The position numbers and the translations under genes were made by a program. Below the pieces are notes generated by a model. The model did not search any database, was not told where the DNA came from, and saw only the letters and a program-made list of their open reading frames with translations. A DNA stretch of 63,242 nucleotides, taken from the NCBI RefSeq assembly GCF_039523795.1, contig NZ_BAAAFZ010000014.1, positions 1 through 63,242 on the forward strand, read 5' to 3'. Numbering within the stretch: the stretch's first letter is position 1; every line of letters begins with the position of its first letter. Origin of the DNA: Craurococcus roseus (lineage in GTDB: Bacteria; Pseudomonadota; Alphaproteobacteria; Acetobacterales; Acetobacteraceae). This document shows positions 9,398 through 18,519 of the stretch, piece by piece.

Positions 9398-9418
9398 GGT
9401 GTCCGTCGGTCCTTCCGG

Positions 9419-10663
9419 TCAGCTCCGTACGAGGGGGCAGCCGCCCTCGGCCAACGGGCGGAACGCCTCCTCGGCCGGGGTCGTGCCCACGACCTTCAGG
9501 TAGTCCCACTGCCCGCGCGACTCCTCGGGCTTCTTCACCTCGAAGAGATAGGTCGGGTGGATCTTGCGCCCGTCCTCGCGGATGCGCCCCTGGCCGAAGG
9601 CGTCGTCGTCGGTCGGCATGGCCTTCATGCGAGCCACCGCGGCGCGGCCGTCGGCCTTGGCCTGCGCGGCGCCCATGTCGGCCACCGCCTTGAGGTAGTG
9701 CAGCGCCACGCCGTAGCAGCCGGCCTGCACCTGGGCGGGCATGGCTTGGCCCGGCATGCGCGGGCGCACGCGCTCGGCGAAGGCGCGGGTGCGGTCGTTG
9801 AGGTCCCAGTAGAACGGCTCGGTCAGGACCAAGCCCTGCGCGGTCGGCAGGCCGAGCGAATGCACCTCCATGAAGGAGAGCAGCAGGCCGGCCACCTTCA
9901 TGTTCCGCGTGAGCCCGAACTCGCGCGCCTGCTTGATGCAAGTGGCGGCGTCCGTGCCCGCGTTGGCGAGGCCGAGTACCTTCGCGCGGCTGGCCTGGGC
10001 CTGGAGCAGGAAGGCCGAAAAGTCGGTGGTCGCCGGGAACGGGTAGCGCGCGGCGCCAAGCACCTTGCCGCCGGCGGCCTCGACGAAGCGGGAGGTGTCG
10101 CGCTGGAGGGCGTGGCCGAACGCGTAGTCGGCGGTGATGAAGAACCAAGTGTCGCCGCCGGCCTTGGCGAGCGCGGCGCCGGTGCCCTTGGCCAGCATGT
10201 AGGTGTCGTAGGTGAAGTGGATGGTGTTCGGGCTGCACGCCGGCCCGGTCAGGTCGGAGGTGGCGGCGCCCGAGTTCAGGAACACCTTGTTCTTCTCGCG
10301 CGCGATGCCGTTGATCGCCAGCGCCACCGACGAGGTCGGCACGTCCACGATCGCGTCCACGCCCTGGTCGTACCACTGCCGGGCGATGTTGGCGCCGACG
10401 TCGGGCTTGTTCTGGTGGTCCGCCTGGAGGATCTCGACCGTGAGGCCCCGGTTCGCCATCTCCGCCGCAGCCTGCTGCGTGCAGGCGGCGCTCCCCGGCC
10501 CGGTGGGGTCGCGGTAGGGGCCGGACATGTCGGTGAGCACGCCGAGGCGGATGGTGTTGCCGCCGGGGGCTTGGGCCCTCGCCGGGACGCCCGGGCCGAG
10601 CAAGGCGAGGCCCCCCGCGGCGAGCAGGCCCCGGCGGCCGATGTCGCCGGGCGCGCCCATCAT
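9419..10663 (-). CDS. ABC transporter substrate-binding protein (paralog 1 of 3)
   Basis: A 414-residue periplasmic binding protein of the Leu/Ile/Val (type I) fold. The N-terminus has a Tat-like signal (GRRGLLAAGG). The mature part starts IRLGVLTDMSGPYRD and holds the segments QADHQNKPDVGANIARQWYD and FFITADYAFGHALQRD shared with the two upstream paralogs. It delivers substrate to LivHM. It overlaps the preceding paralog by 4 bases (ATGA), so the two are translationally coupled. The ligand is unknown; these diverged Liv-type proteins often bind aromatic or aliphatic acids rather than amino acids. Confidence 0.92.
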   Translation of the reverse strand: MMGAPGDIGRRGLLAAGGLALLGPGVPARAQAPGGNTIRLGVLTDMSGPYRDPTGPGSAACTQQAAAEMANRGLTVEILQADHQNKPDVGANIARQWYDQGVDAIVDVPTSSVALAINGIAREKNKVFLNSGAATSDLTGPACSPNTIHFTYDTYMLAKGTGAALAKAGGDTWFFITADYAFGHALQRDTSRFVEAAGGKVLGAARYPFPATTDFSAFLLQAQASRAKVLGLANAGTDAATCIKQAREFGLTRNMKVAGLLLSFMEVHSLGLPTAQGLVLTEPFYWDLNDRTRAFAERVRPRMPGQAMPAQVQAGCYGVALHYLKAVADMGAAQAKADGRAAVARMKAMPTDDDAFGQGRIREDGRKIHPTYLFEVKKPEESRGQWDYLKVVGTTPAEEAFRPLAEGGCPLVRS

Positions 10664-11895
10664 GAACGCACCAGGGAGCAGCCGCCCTCGTTGATCGGGC
10701 GGAAGGCTTCGTCGGCGAGCGTGGTCTGGAGCAGCTTCAGGTAATCCCAGGGGCCCTTCGCCTCATCCGGCTTCTTCACCTCGAACAGGTAGGCCGGCAC
10801 CAAGCGCCGCCCGTCCGGGCGGATGGTGCCGGGGCCGAAGGCGTCGTCGTCGATGGGCATGGCCTTCATGCGGTTGATGACCTCGGTGCCCGACGCCTTG
10901 GCGGCCGGGAGGCCCATGTCCTGCACCGCTTTCAGATAGTGCAGCACGGCGGAGTAGTTGCCGGCCGTGACCATGTTCGGGGGCTGGTTGCCGGTGAGTC
11001 GGGAGCGGACACGCTGGGTCAGCGCCCGCGTACGGTCGTTGAGGTCCCAGTAGAAGCTCTCGGTCATGACCAAGCCCTGCGCGGTCTGGAGGCCGAGCCC
11101 GTGCACGTCGTCGATGAACATCAGCAACGCCGCGATCTTGGTGCCGCGCCGCGTGATGCCGAACTCGGCCGCCTGCTTGATGCAGTTGGTGGTGTCCTGC
11201 CCTGCGTTGGCCAAGCCGATCACCTTGGCGCGGCTGGACTGCGCCTGCACCAGGAAGGAGGAGAAGTCCGAGGTGCCCGGGAACGGCGTCCGCACCCCGC
11301 CCAGCACCTTGCCGCCCGCCGCCTTGACGAAGTTGGTGGTGTCGCGCTCCAGAGCATGGCCGAAGGCGTAGTCGGCGGTGAGGAAGAACCAACTGTCTCC
11401 ACCCGCCTTCACCATGGCGCCGCCGGTGGACTTCGCCAGCATGTAGGTGTCGTACACCCAATGCGCGGTGGTCGGCGCGCATTGGGCGCCGGTCAGGTCC
11501 GAAGACGCCGCGCCGACGTTGATGTACGCCTTGTTCTTCTCGCGGGCGACGCCGGCCACCGCCAAGCCGACGGAGGAGGTCGGCACGTCGAGCACCATGT
11601 CCACGCCCTGGTCGTACCACTGCCGGGCGACGTTGGAGCCGACGTCCGGCTTGTTCTGGTGGTCGGCGCGGAGCACTTCCACCGTGAAGCCGCGGGCGTT
11701 GAACTCGGCCGCGGCGGCTTGGGCCATCGCCACGCCGTTGACGCCGCCGATGTGGCTGTAGAGGCCGGACTGGTCGTTCAGGACGCCGATCCGGATGGTG
11801 TTGGACGCCTGCGCCCGCCCGAGGCGGGGCGCGGACTGCATGGCGGCCGCGCCGATGCCGGCCGCGGCGATCAGGTTGCGACGGGTCATCGGCAT
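10660..11895 (-). CDS. ABC transporter substrate-binding protein (paralog 2 of 3)
   Basis: A 411-residue type I periplasmic binding protein with a Tat-like signal (TRRNLIAAAG). Its body is highly similar along its whole length to both flanking paralogs: IRIGVLNDQSGLYSHIGG at the start, ADHQNKPDVGSNVARQWYD, TADYAFGHALERD, and the same C-terminal GGCSLVRS. Residues after the SGLY motif differ among the copies (SHIGGVNG here, RDISGPTS in paralog 3), close to where ligands contact in this fold, which suggests different specificities. The gap to paralog 3 is 31 bp. Confidence 0.92.
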   Translation of the reverse strand: MPMTRRNLIAAAGIGAAAMQSAPRLGRAQASNTIRIGVLNDQSGLYSHIGGVNGVAMAQAAAAEFNARGFTVEVLRADHQNKPDVGSNVARQWYDQGVDMVLDVPTSSVGLAVAGVAREKNKAYINVGAASSDLTGAQCAPTTAHWVYDTYMLAKSTGGAMVKAGGDSWFFLTADYAFGHALERDTTNFVKAAGGKVLGGVRTPFPGTSDFSSFLVQAQSSRAKVIGLANAGQDTTNCIKQAAEFGITRRGTKIAALLMFIDDVHGLGLQTAQGLVMTESFYWDLNDRTRALTQRVRSRLTGNQPPNMVTAGNYSAVLHYLKAVQDMGLPAAKASGTEVINRMKAMPIDDDAFGPGTIRPDGRRLVPAYLFEVKKPDEAKGPWDYLKLLQTTLADEAFRPINEGGCSLVRS

Positions 11896-11926
11896 CGGCG
11901 TGTTCCTCCCTTTGGCCGCGGCGGCG

Positions 11927-13171
11927 TCAGCTACGGACGAGCGGGCAGCCGCCCTCAGCGACCGGCCGGAAGGCCTCGTCCGCCGCGGTGGTCTGCAAGA
12001 GCTTGTAGTAGTCCCAAGGCCCCTTGGACTCTTCGGGCTTCTTCACCTCGAAGAGGTAGGCGGGGTGGATCTTGCGCCCGTCCTCGCGGATGCGCCCCTG
12101 GCCGAAGCAGTCGTCGTCCGTCGGCATCGCCTTCATGCGGGCGACCGCGTCCGTGCCGGAGGCCTTGGCTGCCTGCGCGCCCATGTCGGCCGCCGCCTTG
12201 AGGTAGTGCAGCACGGAGGCGTAGCAGCCGGCGTGCGACATGGCCGGCATGTTGCCGCCGAGCCCCCCGCGCACCTTGTTGGTGAAGGCGCGGGTGCGGT
12301 CGTTGAGGTCCCAGTAGAAGGTCTCTGTGCAAACCAAGCCCTGGGCCGTCTGGAGGCCCATGCCGTGGACGTCGTTGATGAACATCAGCAGCGCGGCGAG
12401 CTTGGTGCCGCGGCGTGTGATGCCGAACTCGGCGGCCTGCTTGACGCAGTTGATGGTGTCGCCGCCGGCGTTGGCGAGGCCGATCACCTTGGCCCGGCTC
12501 GCCTGCGCCTGGACCAGGAAGGAGGAGAAGTCCGTGGTGCCCGGGAAGGGGGTGCGCACCTGCCCGACGACGCGCCCGCCGGCGTTCCGCACGAAATTCG
12601 CCGTGTCGCGCTCCAGGGCGTGGCCGAAGGCGTAATCGGCGGTCAGGAAGAACCAGGTGTCGCCGCCAGCCTTCACCATGGCGCCGCCGGTGGACTTCGC
12701 CAGCATGTAGGTGTCGTAGGTCCAGTGCACCGTGTTGGGCGAGCACGCCGAGCCGGTGAGGTCGGCGGTGGCGGCGGTGGAGTTGAGGTAGACCTTGTTC
12801 TTCTCCCGGACGACGCCCGCGACCGCGAGCGCGACGGAGGAGGTCGGCACGTCCACGATCACGTCCACGCCGTCGCGGTCGAACCACTGGCGCGCGATGT
12901 TGGAGCCCACGTCCGGCTTGTTCTGGTGGTCGGCCGAGATCACCTCGACGTTCAGGTTGCCGCGGCCGGCCAAATCCTGGATCGCCTGCCGGACGCAGGC
13001 GACCGAGGTCGGCCCGGAGATGTCCCGGTAGAGGCCCGACTGGTCGTTGAGCACGCCGATCTTGATGGTGTTGGCCGCGCCTTGCGCGCGGGCGGCGCCG
13101 CTCCAGGGCAGCGCCGCGGCCGACGCGCCGGCCGCGGCGGTCTTGAGGAGGGTGCGGCGGTCGATGGTCAT
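11927..13171 (-). CDS. ABC transporter substrate-binding protein (paralog 3 of 3)
   Basis: A 414-residue type I periplasmic binding protein with a Tat-type leader (DRRTLLKTAAAG). It is the first of the three tandem copies in transcription order, 35 bp after livF. The mature domain begins IKIGVLNDQSGLYRDI and shares QNKPDVGSNIARQWFD and TADYAFGHALERD with the other two. The C-terminus GGCPLVRS is nearly identical in all three. The three copies use one set of permeases and ATPases. Confidence 0.92.
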   Translation of the reverse strand: MTIDRRTLLKTAAAGASAAALPWSGAARAQGAANTIKIGVLNDQSGLYRDISGPTSVACVRQAIQDLAGRGNLNVEVISADHQNKPDVGSNIARQWFDRDGVDVIVDVPTSSVALAVAGVVREKNKVYLNSTAATADLTGSACSPNTVHWTYDTYMLAKSTGGAMVKAGGDTWFFLTADYAFGHALERDTANFVRNAGGRVVGQVRTPFPGTTDFSSFLVQAQASRAKVIGLANAGGDTINCVKQAAEFGITRRGTKLAALLMFINDVHGMGLQTAQGLVCTETFYWDLNDRTRAFTNKVRGGLGGNMPAMSHAGCYASVLHYLKAAADMGAQAAKASGTDAVARMKAMPTDDDCFGQGRIREDGRKIHPAYLFEVKKPEESKGPWDYYKLLQTTAADEAFRPVAEGGCPLVRS

Positions 13172-13206
13172 ACGGGTGTCTTCCTCGTTCGTGCTGGGTG
13201 GCGCCG

Positions 13207-13954
<748 letters not shown>

Positions 13955-13962
<8 letters not shown>

Positions 13963-14725
13963 GCGCCGCGGCTCCTTCGGCCTCGCTGCCCAGGTAGGCG
14001 GTGACCACCTCGGGGTTCCGGGACACGCTGGCGTAATCCCCCTCGGCCAGCACCTTGCCGCGCGCGAGGACGGTGATGGTGTCGCACAGGCCGGAGACCA
14101 CCTTGAGGTTGTGCTCCACCAGCAGCACGGTCCGACCCGCCGAAACACGCTTCACCAGAGCGACGATGCGGTCCACGTCCTCGTGCGTCATCCCGGCGGT
14201 GGGCTCGTCGAGCAGCATCATCACCGGATCGAGCGCCAGGGTGGTGGCGATCTCCAACGCCCGCTTGCGGCCGTAGGGCAACTCGCCGGCGGTCAGGTCC
14301 GCGTAGCCGTTGAGGCCGACGTCGTCGAGCAAGGCCCTGGCCCGGTCGTCGTACTGCCGCAGCAGCGTTTCCGACCGCCAGAAGTCGAAGGAGCCGCCGC
14401 GCTGCCGTTGCAGGGCCAGCCGCACATTCTCCAGCACGGAAAGGTGCGGGAAGACGGCCGATATCTGGAAGGAGCGCACGAGCCCGAGCCGAGCGACCTG
14501 CGCCGGCTTCATGCCGGTGATGTCCCGCCCGTCGTAGCGGATGGTGCCCCGGGTCGGGGGCAGGAACTTCGTCAGGAGATTGAAGCAGGTGGTCTTGCCG
14601 GCGCCGTTAGGCCCGATCAGCCCGTGGATGCTGCCGCGCCGGACCCGGAGCGAGACGTCGCTCACCGCGACGAATCCCAGGAACTCCTTGGTCAGCCCGG
14701 CCGTCTCCAGGATGATGTCATCCAC
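13955..14725 (-). CDS. livG: ABC transporter ATP-binding protein LivG
   Basis: A 256-residue ATPase. Walker A is GPNGAGKTTCF, Walker B is VMMLLDEPTAG and the H-loop is LLVEHN. The signature is the LivG-type ELPYGRKRALEIA in place of LSGGQ, here with RK where many LivG have QQ or RR. It heads the livG-livF-SBP(3x)-livH-livM operon; 182 bp with no gene separate it from the upstream binding protein, so a promoter or internal terminator may lie there. Confidence 0.95.
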
Positions 14726-14907
14726 CTGGCACGCTCTCCCGATCTCGCCCCGCCTGCGGCCCGTCCGAGGCCGTCGTTGCGGCTAGGTATGGCCGTCTCG
14801 CCTATGGGGCGCAAGGGAGCGTCCGGGCAAACAAAAGAGATCGGGCGGGCCGCTCCGGGCCGGTGCGCCCCTGGGCAGAGCCGCCGGGCACGGCCCGGCG
14901 CTCCGGT

Positions 14908-16134
14908 TCAGGCCTGGGGGCGGAGTTGGCGCACCACCTCGTCGGGCGGGAGGTGGTCGCGCCCGTCGGCGTAGCGCCAATCGGCCATGGCGCCCCGGCC
15001 GTCGCGGAGCACGGTGCGGCCGACGAACGCGCCCATGGTGGACTGGTGGTCGATCGCCCGGAACTCGACTTCGCCGAAGACGCCGTCGAACTTGAGGCCG
15101 CGCATGGCGGCAACCATGGCGTCGGTGCCGGTGCCGTTCGCGCGCCGGAGCATGGCGGCGACGGCCCGTACCGTGTCGTACCCGACCACGCTGCCGAGCC
15201 GGGGATGGTCGTTCCAGCGTCGGCGGTAGGCGTCGCGGAAGGCGGCGTGCGCCGGCGTTTCGAGCTGGTCATGGGGGTAGCCTGTGACGATCCAGTCCTC
15301 CGGCGCCTCGTCCAGCATGGGGAGGAGGTACTCCGGCTCGCCGGTCAGGAGCGAGACGACGCGGCGGCGCTCGAACAAGGCGCGGGTGGCCGCTTGGCGC
15401 ACGAAGTTGGTGAGGTCCGCGCCGAAGGTGACGTTGAAAATGGCATCCGGATTGGCGGCCGCGAGCGCTTGCACCGTCGCGCCGGCGTCGATGCGTCCGA
15501 GGGCCGGGAACTGTTCGGCCACGAACTGCGCGTCCGGCCGCGCGCGGCCGAGCAGCTCCTTGAACCAGCGCGCGGCGGATTGGCCGTACTCGTAGTTGGG
15601 CGCCACCACGGCCCAGCGCTTGGCCGGCAGCTTGGCCGCCTCTTCGACCAGCATGGCGCATTGCATGTAGGTGCTAGGGCGCAGGCGGAAGGTGTAGCGG
15701 TTGCCGCGCGACCAGACGAGCGCGTCGGTCAGCGGCTCGCTCGCCACGTACAGCCGGCGGCGCTGGTCGGCGAACTCGGAGACGGCCAGGCCGACGTTGG
15801 AGAAGAAGCCGCCCGCGAGCAGGGCGACGCGCTCCTCGCCCACCAGTTCGCCCGCCATCCGCACGGCATCCTCCGGCCGGCCGGCGTCGTCGCGGAACAC
15901 CGTCTCGATCAGCCGGCCGTCGATGCCGCCGGCGGCGTTGATCTGCTCCTGCGCCAGCATCCAGGCATTGCGGTACGGCTGGAGGAAAGCCGGTTGCGCG
16001 GTGTAGCTGTTGATTTCCCCGATGCGGATCGGCCCGCCCTGGGGCCGCGCGAGGCGGGGCGCCGCGAGGGCGGCCGCTCCCGCGGCCGCCACGACGACGG
16101 CCCGCCGGCCGGTGCGGTGGCCGGCGCGCGGCAT
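14908..16134 (-). CDS. ABC transporter substrate-binding protein, divergent fourth copy
   Basis: A 408-residue type I periplasmic binding protein with a Tat-like leader (TGRRAVVVAAAG). It is not a close paralog of the three downstream: its start is IRIGEINSYTAQPAFLQPYR and it lacks the shared QNKPDVG motif. It has the fold's typical AGGIDGRLIETVFRDDAGRP and VGYDTVRAVAAML segments. The start codon overlaps the stop of the acyl-CoA dehydrogenase gene upstream, which ties transport to acyl-CoA oxidation in one transcript. Confidence 0.9.
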   Translation of the reverse strand: MPRAGHRTGRRAVVVAAAGAAALAAPRLARPQGGPIRIGEINSYTAQPAFLQPYRNAWMLAQEQINAAGGIDGRLIETVFRDDAGRPEDAVRMAGELVGEERVALLAGGFFSNVGLAVSEFADQRRRLYVASEPLTDALVWSRGNRYTFRLRPSTYMQCAMLVEEAAKLPAKRWAVVAPNYEYGQSAARWFKELLGRARPDAQFVAEQFPALGRIDAGATVQALAAANPDAIFNVTFGADLTNFVRQAATRALFERRRVVSLLTGEPEYLLPMLDEAPEDWIVTGYPHDQLETPAHAAFRDAYRRRWNDHPRLGSVVGYDTVRAVAAMLRRANGTGTDAMVAAMRGLKFDGVFGEVEFRAIDHQSTMGAFVGRTVLRDGRGAMADWRYADGRDHLPPDEVVRQLRPQA

Positions 16135-17282
16135 TACGCCGCGAGCGCCCCGCCGGCCTCCGCCAGCGCCCGCACGTGGTGGTCCGCGTCGCCGAAGGTG
16201 GCGTCGTTGACCGTGAGGCGCTTGAAGTAGTGGCCGGCGGCGTACTCCATCGTCACCGCGATGCCGCCGTGGAGCTGGATCGCCTGCTGGCCCACGAAGC
16301 GGGCGGACCGGCCGATCTGCACCTTCACCGCCGCCATGGCCTTGCGCCGCTCCGCCGCGTCCGGCTCCTCCGCCGACATGGCCGCGAAGTAGGCCATGGA
16401 GCGCGCCTGTTCGAGCTGCACCAGCATGTCGGCGGCGCGGTGCTGCAAGGCCTGGAAGCTGCCGATGGGCCGGCCGAACTGCTGCCGCGTCTTCATGTAG
16501 TCGACGGTCATGTTGTGGGCCACTTCCATGGCGCCCACGGCTTCCGCCGCGAGCGCGGCGATGGCCTCGTCCACCACGCGGTCCACGAGCGGCAGGCCGT
16601 CCGCCGGGTCGCCGAGCACGGCGCCGCCGTCCACCCGCACGCCGGACAGCTCGACTTCAGCGGCGCGCTGCCCGTCCACCGTGCGGTAGCCGCGACGGGT
16701 GACGCCTTGGGCGCCCGCGTCCACCACGAACACGCCGATGCCCCGGTGGTCGCGCCGCTCGCCGGCGGTGCGCGCCGTGACCACGAGTTTGTCGGCGCTG
16801 TCGCCGTGCAGGACCATGCCCTTGCGGCCGTCCAGCACCCAGCAGGAGCCGTCGCGCCGGGCGGTGCTCGCCACGTCGTGCAGGTCGTAGCGCGACTGCC
16901 GCTCGGTGTGGGCGAAGGCCATCAGCAGCTCGCCCGCTACCATCTTGGGCGCGAATTCCGCGCGCAGCGCGTCGTTGCCGCCGTGGCGGAGGAAGCCGCC
17001 GCCGAGTACCATGGTCGGCAACCAGGGTTCGAGCGTGATGGCGCGGCCCATCTGCTCCGCGACCAGCATGGTCTCGACCGGGCCGCCGCCGAAGCCGCCC
17101 TCCTCCTCCGAGAAGGGCAGCCCGAGCAGGCCGAGCTCGGCGTAGCTGGACCACATCTCGCGGCTCCAGCCTTCCGGCGCCTTCATGTACTCCTTGCGCT
17201 GCTCGAAGCCGTAGCGGTCGGCGAGCAGCCGGGCCAAGCTGTCTTGGAGGAGCCGCTGCTCCTCCGTCAGGTCGAAGTCCAT
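16134..17282 (-). CDS. Acyl-CoA dehydrogenase (shorter subunit-like)
   Basis: A 382-residue flavoprotein of the acyl-CoA dehydrogenase family. It has the N-terminal helical domain (DLTEEQRLLQDSLARLL), an ARTAGERRD middle domain and the C-terminal FAD-binding KVQIGRSARFVGQQAIQLHGGIAVTMEY pattern. No base (Glu) can be assigned with confidence from inspection. Together with the adjacent 400-residue homolog (6 bp away) it may form a heteromeric dehydrogenase, as known for steroid and CoA-thioester degraders. It probably oxidises the imported acid after CoA activation. Confidence 0.92.
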   Translation of the reverse strand: MDFDLTEEQRLLQDSLARLLADRYGFEQRKEYMKAPEGWSREMWSSYAELGLLGLPFSEEEGGFGGGPVETMLVAEQMGRAITLEPWLPTMVLGGGFLRHGGNDALRAEFAPKMVAGELLMAFAHTERQSRYDLHDVASTARRDGSCWVLDGRKGMVLHGDSADKLVVTARTAGERRDHRGIGVFVVDAGAQGVTRRGYRTVDGQRAAEVELSGVRVDGGAVLGDPADGLPLVDRVVDEAIAALAAEAVGAMEVAHNMTVDYMKTRQQFGRPIGSFQALQHRAADMLVQLEQARSMAYFAAMSAEEPDAAERRKAMAAVKVQIGRSARFVGQQAIQLHGGIAVTMEYAAGHYFKRLTVNDATFGDADHHVRALAEAGGALAA

Positions 17283-17288
17283 GGCGGT

Positions 17289-18491
17289 TCAGAGCCCCAA
17301 GAACGCTTTGGCCATGATGTTGCGCTGGATCTCGTTGGACCCGCCGTAGATCGACTGCTTGCGCCAGTTGAAGTAGACGCCGGCGAGGCCGAAGGCCCAG
17401 TCGGGCGCCACGTCCACCTCGTTCGCGCCCTCCGCGTCCGGATCGCCGTCCACCCAGGCGTAAGGGCCGGCGGCCTTCATCAGCAGCTCGGAGCACATCT
17501 GCTGGATCTCCGTGCCCTTGATCTTGAGCACCGAGGTCGCCGGGTCCGGCTTCTTGTCCTTGCGCTTGGCCTCGGAGGCGATGACGCGCATCACCGTCAT
17601 CTCCAGCGCCTTCAGCTCGACCTCGATCTCCGCGACCTTGCGGGCGAAGTCGGGGTCTTGCATCAGCGGCTTTCCGCCATCCATGGACTCGGTCGAGGCG
17701 ATGGCCCTGAGCCGGCGGATGCGCTCGCGGCTGGCGCCGACCCGGGCCTGGCCGAAGCGCTCGTTGCCGAGCAGGAACTTGGCGCAGTCCCAGCCGCGGT
17801 TCTCCTCGCCGATCAACTGGTCCGCCGGCACCTTCACGTCGTCGAAGAAGACCTCGTTGACCTCGTGCCCGCCCTCGATGGTGATGATCGGCCGCACGGT
17901 GATGCCCGGCGAGCGCATGTCGGCCACCAGGAAGGAGATGCCCTCCTGCTTCTTCGCGTTCGGGTCCGTGCGCGCCAGCAGGAAGATCCAGTCGGCGTGC
18001 TGCGCGAGCGTGGTCCAGGTCTTCTGGCCGTTGACGACGTAGTGGTCGCCCTCGCGCACCGCCCGCGTCTTGAGGCCGGCGAGGTCGGAGCCGGCGCCGG
18101 GCTCGGAGAAGCCCTGGCACCACCAATCGTCCAGGTTCGCCATGCGCGGCAGGAAGCGCTTCTTCTGCTCCTCCGTGCCGAACTCGATGATCACCGGGCC
18201 GCACATGTTGGTGTTGAAGGCGAGCGGCTGCGGCGCCGGCGCCTGCTGCAACTCCTCCCGGAAGATGTAGCGCTGGCCGAGCGTCCAGTTCGGGCCGCCC
18301 CATTCTTGCGGCCACTCGGGCACCGCCCAGCCCTTGGCGTTCAGCTTGCGCTGCCAGTCCACGACCATGTCCTTGGTCGGGCTCTTGCCGGCGACCATGC
18401 GCTCGCGCGTCTCGGCCGGCAGCTCGCGGGCGATGAAGTCGCGCACCTCCTGCCGGAAGGCGCGCTCGGCGTCGTTGAAGCGGAGTTCCAT
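17289..18491 (-). CDS. Acyl-CoA dehydrogenase (longer subunit-like)
   Basis: A 400-residue acyl-CoA dehydrogenase. Visible features are FREEVRD-like N-terminal helices, WPQEWGGPNWTLGQRYIF, the middle-domain CQGFSEPGAGSDLAGLKTRA and TWTTLAQHADWIFLLART, and the C-terminal IYGGSNEIQRNIMAKAFLGL end with the typical GGSNEIQRN flavin-contacting motif. It lies 6 bp before the second dehydrogenase and 28 bp after the fused hydratase/dehydrogenase gene, in one operon. Confidence 0.93.
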   Translation of the reverse strand: MELRFNDAERAFRQEVRDFIARELPAETRERMVAGKSPTKDMVVDWQRKLNAKGWAVPEWPQEWGGPNWTLGQRYIFREELQQAPAPQPLAFNTNMCGPVIIEFGTEEQKKRFLPRMANLDDWWCQGFSEPGAGSDLAGLKTRAVREGDHYVVNGQKTWTTLAQHADWIFLLARTDPNAKKQEGISFLVADMRSPGITVRPIITIEGGHEVNEVFFDDVKVPADQLIGEENRGWDCAKFLLGNERFGQARVGASRERIRRLRAIASTESMDGGKPLMQDPDFARKVAEIEVELKALEMTVMRVIASEAKRKDKKPDPATSVLKIKGTEIQQMCSELLMKAAGPYAWVDGDPDAEGANEVDVAPDWAFGLAGVYFNWRKQSIYGGSNEIQRNIMAKAFLGL

Positions 18492-18519
18492 GGCGTCCTC
18501 TCGGATGTCGGTGGGCGCG

